The translations under genes and the position numbers were made by a program. The notes beneath the pieces are model-generated. The model was not told the origin of the DNA. It was given only the letters and a program-made list of their open reading frames with translations, and ran no database searches. From Candidatus Woesearchaeota archaeon (lineage in GTDB: Archaea > Nanobdellota > Nanobdellia > Woesearchaeales > WJKV01), in assembly GCA_014728875.1 (NCBI GenBank), contig WJKV01000057.1, positions 1-7,014 of the forward strand: DNA of 7,014 bases, written 5' to 3'. Below are positions 6,072-7,014 of the stretch, one piece after another (position 1 is the stretch's first letter; each line of letters opens with the position of its first letter).

Positions 6072-6091
6072 TATTGCAGAAAACTATTTAA

Positions 6092-6970
6092 ATGGCCGGC
6101 AATCTGAACAACAGTATGTTTTGGAACAAAATCAAGACTGTTGTTTTGCTCGGCATCTTGAGCGGATTTCTGCTAGCTATCGGAATGTTCCTGGGCGGTA
6201 CAGTGGGCCTCTCGATCGGCCTGACAATCGCCCTTTTGATGAATTTTGTTTCTTACTGGGCAAGCGATAAGATAGCTTTGAAGATCTACAGGGCCAAGAA
6301 AGCCAGTGAAAAAGAAGAACCTGAACTTCACAGTATTGTAGAAGACGTATGCAAGGAAAGCAACTGCATAAAACCTCCTGTATATGTCATTCCCAATGAA
6401 AGTCCAAACGCTTTTGCGTGCGGAAGGAATGAAAAGCATAGTGCAGTGGCTGTCACAGCAGGTCTGCTTAAGATTCTTACAAGAGATGAATTGAAAGGCG
6501 TCATTGCCCACGAGATAGCCCATATAAAGAACAAAGACATACTTATACAGACTGTTGCTGGCGCTATAGCGACCTCTATAAGCTATATTGCTCTTTTTGC
6601 ACGGATAGGTGCAATGGCAGGAGGATTCGGAGGAGGAAGAGGCAGAAATGCCGGCGAACTGCTCGCAATCGCAATCCTGACGCCCCTGATGGCAATGCTG
6701 ATCCAGCTCGCGATTAGCAGGAGCAGGGAATATCTCGCAGATGAGACAGGTGCAAAAAATATCAAGAACAGCAAGGCCTTGGCAAGCGCTCTGGCAAAGA
6801 TGAGCAAATCTATTGATTTGCATCCAATGAAAAAGACAGGTGCAAAAGAAGCCACTGCTCACATGTTCATTGCTAATCCTTTCAGAGGAGGTTTGCTTAA
6901 TCTTTTGTCAACTCATCCGCCTATGAAGAAAAGGATAGAAAGACTGAACAGCATGCAGTTTGAAGCATAA
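6092..6970 (+). CDS. htpX: HtpX-family membrane zinc metalloprotease (peptidase M48)
   Basis: Membrane-bound zinc protease that degrades misfolded or damaged membrane proteins. The 292-residue length equals the usual HtpX size. Two N-terminal membrane segments (about 16-34 and 37-56) are followed by the cytosolic catalytic part: PNAFACGRNEKHSAVAVTAG (105-124), the zinc site HEIAH (140-144) inside VIAHEIAHIKNKD, hydrophobic segments at about 150-172 and 189-208, and the third zinc ligand E213 in SREYLADETGA. The end THPPMKKRIERL (274-285) is a family signature. A glycine-rich loop, GGFGGGRGR (177-185), separates the two later segments. All catalytic residues are present. The ATG at 6092 lies about 26 nt after the TATA centre, so the mRNA is probably leaderless. 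It diverges from the primase gene; no functional link is evident beyond the shared promoter. Confidence 0.96.
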   Translation: MAGNLNNSMFWNKIKTVVLLGILSGFLLAIGMFLGGTVGLSIGLTIALLMNFVSYWASDKIALKIYRAKKASEKEEPELHSIVEDVCKESNCIKPPVYVIPNESPNAFACGRNEKHSAVAVTAGLLKILTRDELKGVIAHEIAHIKNKDILIQTVAGAIATSISYIALFARIGAMAGGFGGGRGRNAGELLAIAILTPLMAMLIQLAISRSREYLADETGAKNIKNSKALASALAKMSKSIDLHPMKKTGAKEATAHMFIANPFRGGLLNLLSTHPPMKKRIERLNSMQFEA

Positions 6971-7014
6971 ATTTCTTTGACCAATCTTTTCTATCTTAAT
7001 AATTCCAATAGAAT

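Noticed and set aside
6173..6862. Long open frame (229 codons) antisense to htpX
   Set aside because: It lies wholly opposite an intact, motif-complete HtpX gene, and its translation shows no known family pattern.
6971..7014. T-rich stretch after htpX as a terminator
   Set aside because: T-runs are short (TTTCTTT, CTTTTCT) and the window ends before more context; plausible but too weak to annotate.

Overview
The window looks like part of a DPANN-type archaeal genome, possibly of the Woesearchaeota/Pacearchaeota/Nanoarchaeota kind. The ribosomal proteins are archaeal/eukaryotic in type, there are TATA-box promoters, and genes are tightly packed. The strongest lineage clue is a single-chain DNA primase that joins a PriS catalytic domain to a PriL iron-sulfur domain, an arrangement known from Nanoarchaeum equitans. 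The lineage is inferred from gene content; no 16S rRNA is present.

Positions 1-4300 (minus strand) hold the start of the main ribosomal protein operon in canonical archaeal order: uL3, uL4, uL23, uL2, uS19, uL22, then uS3, which runs off the left edge. Gaps are 4 to 13 nt, and the last junction is a 4-nt ATGA overlap. Two junctions (uL23/uL2 and uL2/uS19) share almost the same stop-Shine-Dalgarno-start cassette. A TATA box near 4341-4353 probably drives the operon.

Positions 4301-4586 are the only sizeable non-coding stretch (286 nt). It holds the operon promoter and a perfect 10-bp inverted repeat with an 11-nt loop, either a terminator for the primase transcript or a regulatory element.

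Positions 4587-6038 (minus) encode the fused primase. Positions 6092-6970 (plus) encode an HtpX-type M48 membrane metalloprotease. Their start codons diverge across 53 nt, and a symmetric TATATATA sits almost exactly at the midpoint, about one TATA-to-start distance from each ATG. This implies one shared bidirectional core promoter and leaderless or near-leaderless mRNAs on both sides.

The window is mainly housekeeping: translation, replication priming and membrane protein quality control. I see no mobile element, CRISPR array, RNA gene or evident new multi-gene system. The observations most worth following are the minimal primase (no zinc knuckle, no PriL N-terminal domain), the shared TATA element, the inverted repeat upstream of the ribosomal operon, and an uL3 whose conserved W-finger tryptophan appears to be replaced.
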